The position numbers and the translations under genes were made by a program. A DNA stretch of 64,000 bases from NCBI GenBank assembly GCA_024275165.1, contig JAJRZQ010000003.1, positions 117,763-181,762 on the forward strand, read 5' to 3'. Below are positions 62,730-64,000 of the stretch, in pieces (position 1 is the first letter of the stretch; each line of letters starts with the position of its first letter). This DNA comes from a bacterium. GTDB lineage: Bacteria > SAR324 > XYD2-FULL-50-16. The notes under the pieces are model-generated. The model searched no databases and had not been told where the DNA came from. It worked only from the letters and a program-made list of their open reading frames with translations.

Positions 62730-62767
62730 AAGGCCGTTTACGAGAAATCGTGAACGGCCTTTTTTGT
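62730..62767 (+). terminator. Terminator after tRNA-fMet
   Basis: AAGGCCGTTTACGA, loop GAAA and TCGTGAACGGCC form a long stem followed by TTTTTTG. Confidence 0.9.
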
Positions 62768-62860
62768 TTGTGGTCTATGCTTAGGCCTCATCAGCGAACG
62801 CAAAAGAGGGTGCTCAGAGGTATTCAGGATCACTTTGGTGCCCCATTGTAACCCTAAAAA

Positions 62861-62909
62861 AAAGTTTGCACAAACACGAATTTTGCTTGCGTAATTTTGC
62901 GCAAACTTT
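62861..62909. repeat. Long inverted repeat beside dam gene
   Basis: AAAGTTTGCACAAA and TTTGCGCAAACTTT pair at 13 of 14 positions around a 21-base loop. It lies just beyond the 3' end of the methylase gene and could be its terminator or a remnant of a mobile element. Confidence 0.5.
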
Positions 62910-62948
62910 TAGTTACATAGCTTGACTTATCCCTATGAGTTGCGGTAT

Positions 62949-63737
62949 TCAGTAAGGTTGTTTTTTTGGCGAAATCAGCAACTCTTTCGCAGAGGTTGCA
63001 CTCCGACCAACAGAGTACTTAAGTACGACCTGCTGCATAACAAACTCGCTAAAAACATTTCTAACTTCTGGTGTATCGTTGAGTGACAACAACCAATCAG
63101 CTTGGAGTTTGCTCAAGATTGCCGCCATTTCTGTAAACTCTTCCTGCCTAAAAATTTCCTTTCCGTAATCATTTTCACTACCCCAATAAGGTGGGTCTAG
63201 GTAAAAAAAAGAGTTGGGACGGTCATAATGTCGCAGACAATCTTGCCAAGATAGACGCTCAATGTTAACTCGTGTCAACCTTAAATGAACCTGGCTCAAC
63301 TCCTCCTCAATTCGTAGTAAATTCAGCCTCGGCGGGCTGGTTGTACTAATGCCATATACTCCACCAAGTTTACCTCCAAACGCTAATTTTTGCAGGTAAT
63401 AGAACCTTGCCGCTCGCTGTACATCAGTTAGCAAATCGCTTCGTTGCTGTCTTTGCCGCTCAAATTCGTCCCGACTCACCAAGCACCAACGAAACTGCCT
63501 AATAAATTCTTCGAGGTGATTTTGAATTACCCGGTAGAGGTTTATTAGGTCGCCGTTGATATCATTTAATACTTCCGAGCGGCTTGTCTCCTTGCGAAAA
63601 AACACTTGAGCCCCACCCGCAAACACCTCAATATAACATTGATGAGGTATTTTTTCGATGCGCGAAATAATTTGTTTTGCGAGCCGTGTTTTACCGCCTA
63701 AATAAGGGATTGGCCCTTTTTTTCTTGACTGATTCAT
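62949..63737 (-). CDS. D12-class DNA adenine methyltransferase
   Basis: A 262-residue N6-adenine methylase of the Dam/D12 class. It has the SAM site PYLGGKTRLAKQIISRIEK, the segment YIEVFAGGAQVFFRKE, FFYLDPPYWGSENDYG with the catalytic DPPY, and LLSLNDTPEVRNVFSEF. It has no restriction partner in view. ATG 63737 was chosen since homologues begin right before the PYLGGK motif; the longer frame from 63956 overlaps the partial gene at the window edge. Its base composition is more AT-rich than its neighbours, and it sits next to a tRNA gene, which hints at horizontal gain. Confidence 0.85.
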   Translation of the reverse strand: MNQSRKKGPIPYLGGKTRLAKQIISRIEKIPHQCYIEVFAGGAQVFFRKETSRSEVLNDINGDLINLYRVIQNHLEEFIRQFRWCLVSRDEFERQRQQRSDLLTDVQRAARFYYLQKLAFGGKLGGVYGISTTSPPRLNLLRIEEELSQVHLRLTRVNIERLSWQDCLRHYDRPNSFFYLDPPYWGSENDYGKEIFRQEEFTEMAAILSKLQADWLLSLNDTPEVRNVFSEFVMQQVVLKYSVGRSATSAKELLISPKKQPY

Positions 63738-63855
63738 TTTAATAGAGAACAAATGTTTATGTTTTATCACCCCACCTCGGGGAGACATGCGGGCGTGGTC
63801 TTGGCTTTTGTTCTCTATTTTGAGGGCTTGGCTGGGGCCACGCTTGCTATACAAG

Positions 63856-63999
63856 CTACTGCCCCGCCTCTTTTTGCATCTGTTTTTGGATAAAATAAAA
63901 ACGGCGTGGAGAAAAGAGTATGACCGCTGATTTGGGAATCTCCAGCCTCGTTTCATCTTCCAAAATCAAAAAACGATTGCCGTTTTCGGGCAGCACTCC
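63856..63999 (-). CDS. Partial gene, C-terminal end
   Basis: A frame entering from the right edge ends at TAG 63856-63858 after about 47 residues (GVLPENGNRFLILEDETRLE, then IPKSAVILFSPRRFYFIQKQ). The part seen looks like the end of a small beta-rich protein. There is too little to name it. Confidence 0.35.
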   Translation of the reverse strand, partial: GVLPENGNRFLILEDETRLEIPKSAVILFSPRRFYFIQKQMQKEAGQ

Positions 64000-64000
64000 A

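Overview
The window comes from a sulfur-cycling bacterium whose gene set mixes sulfur-oxidation and sulfite-reduction traits. It carries dsrAB with dsrD (a marker usually seen with reductive-type enzymes), dsrC and a full dsrMKJOP membrane complex. It also carries dsrEFH, a dsrE2-like gene, tusA, a dsrL-like NAD(P)H oxidoreductase, a sulfide:quinone reductase, a SoeABC-like molybdoenzyme and sulfite-exporter-type permeases, which are usually tied to sulfur oxidation or disproportionation. No apr, sat or qmo genes, rRNA, CRISPR array or insertion sequence is visible. The phylum cannot be fixed from this window; a proteobacterial or Nitrospirota-like lineage is only a guess.

Layout. Positions 1-8479 (minus strand) hold an envelope cluster: a CHASE2-adenylate cyclase broken by a frameshift, a large FN3/TPR protein and Ig-like (Big2) lipoproteins, one interrupted by an in-frame stop. 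Positions 9025-10864 hold dsrEFH-dsrE2-tusA. Positions 10925-12894 hold sqr with a DUF1641 partner. A methyltransferase and a small unknown gene follow. Positions 14407-20079 (minus) hold a dsrN-like amidase, a siroheme synthase and two tandem copies of a TauE permease plus small membrane protein. Divergent from these lies an AhpD-Rieske fusion with a MoxR ATPase and a CoxE-like VWA protein, then moeA-moaA. Positions 25866-31318 hold thrH and an unusual NnrS-MetH fusion. uvrC, a rhodanese, dsrL, a DHH phosphoesterase and a pentapeptide-repeat protein lead to the central dsr block at 38620-47467: dsrC, dsrAB, dsrD, a dsrR-like gene, an RsbRD-like gene and dsrMKJOP. Two unknown small genes, a heme-binding hybrid histidine kinase, phzF and a sigma-54 activator follow. 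Next come three near-identical tandem tiny membrane-peptide genes and a fourth unlike them. The SoeABC-like operon (54169-59404, minus) contains two in-frame TAA codons. The right end has a YiiX-like protein, two tRNAs, a D12-class DNA methylase and a partial gene.

The genes can be read together as follows. Sqr and the DsrE/TusA proteins would gather and relay sulfane sulfur to DsrC. DsrAB, with siroheme from CysG modified by DsrN and with DsrL or DsrD as partner, would interconvert DsrC-bound sulfur and sulfite. DsrMKJOP would exchange electrons with the quinone pool. The Soe-like enzyme would handle sulfite, and the TauE pairs would export it. MoeA and MoaA supply molybdenum cofactor. A shared AT-rich palindrome, ATATTnnAATAT or a close variant, lies upstream of sqr, dsrC, dsrE, dsrL and the soe-like operon and is a candidate common operator.
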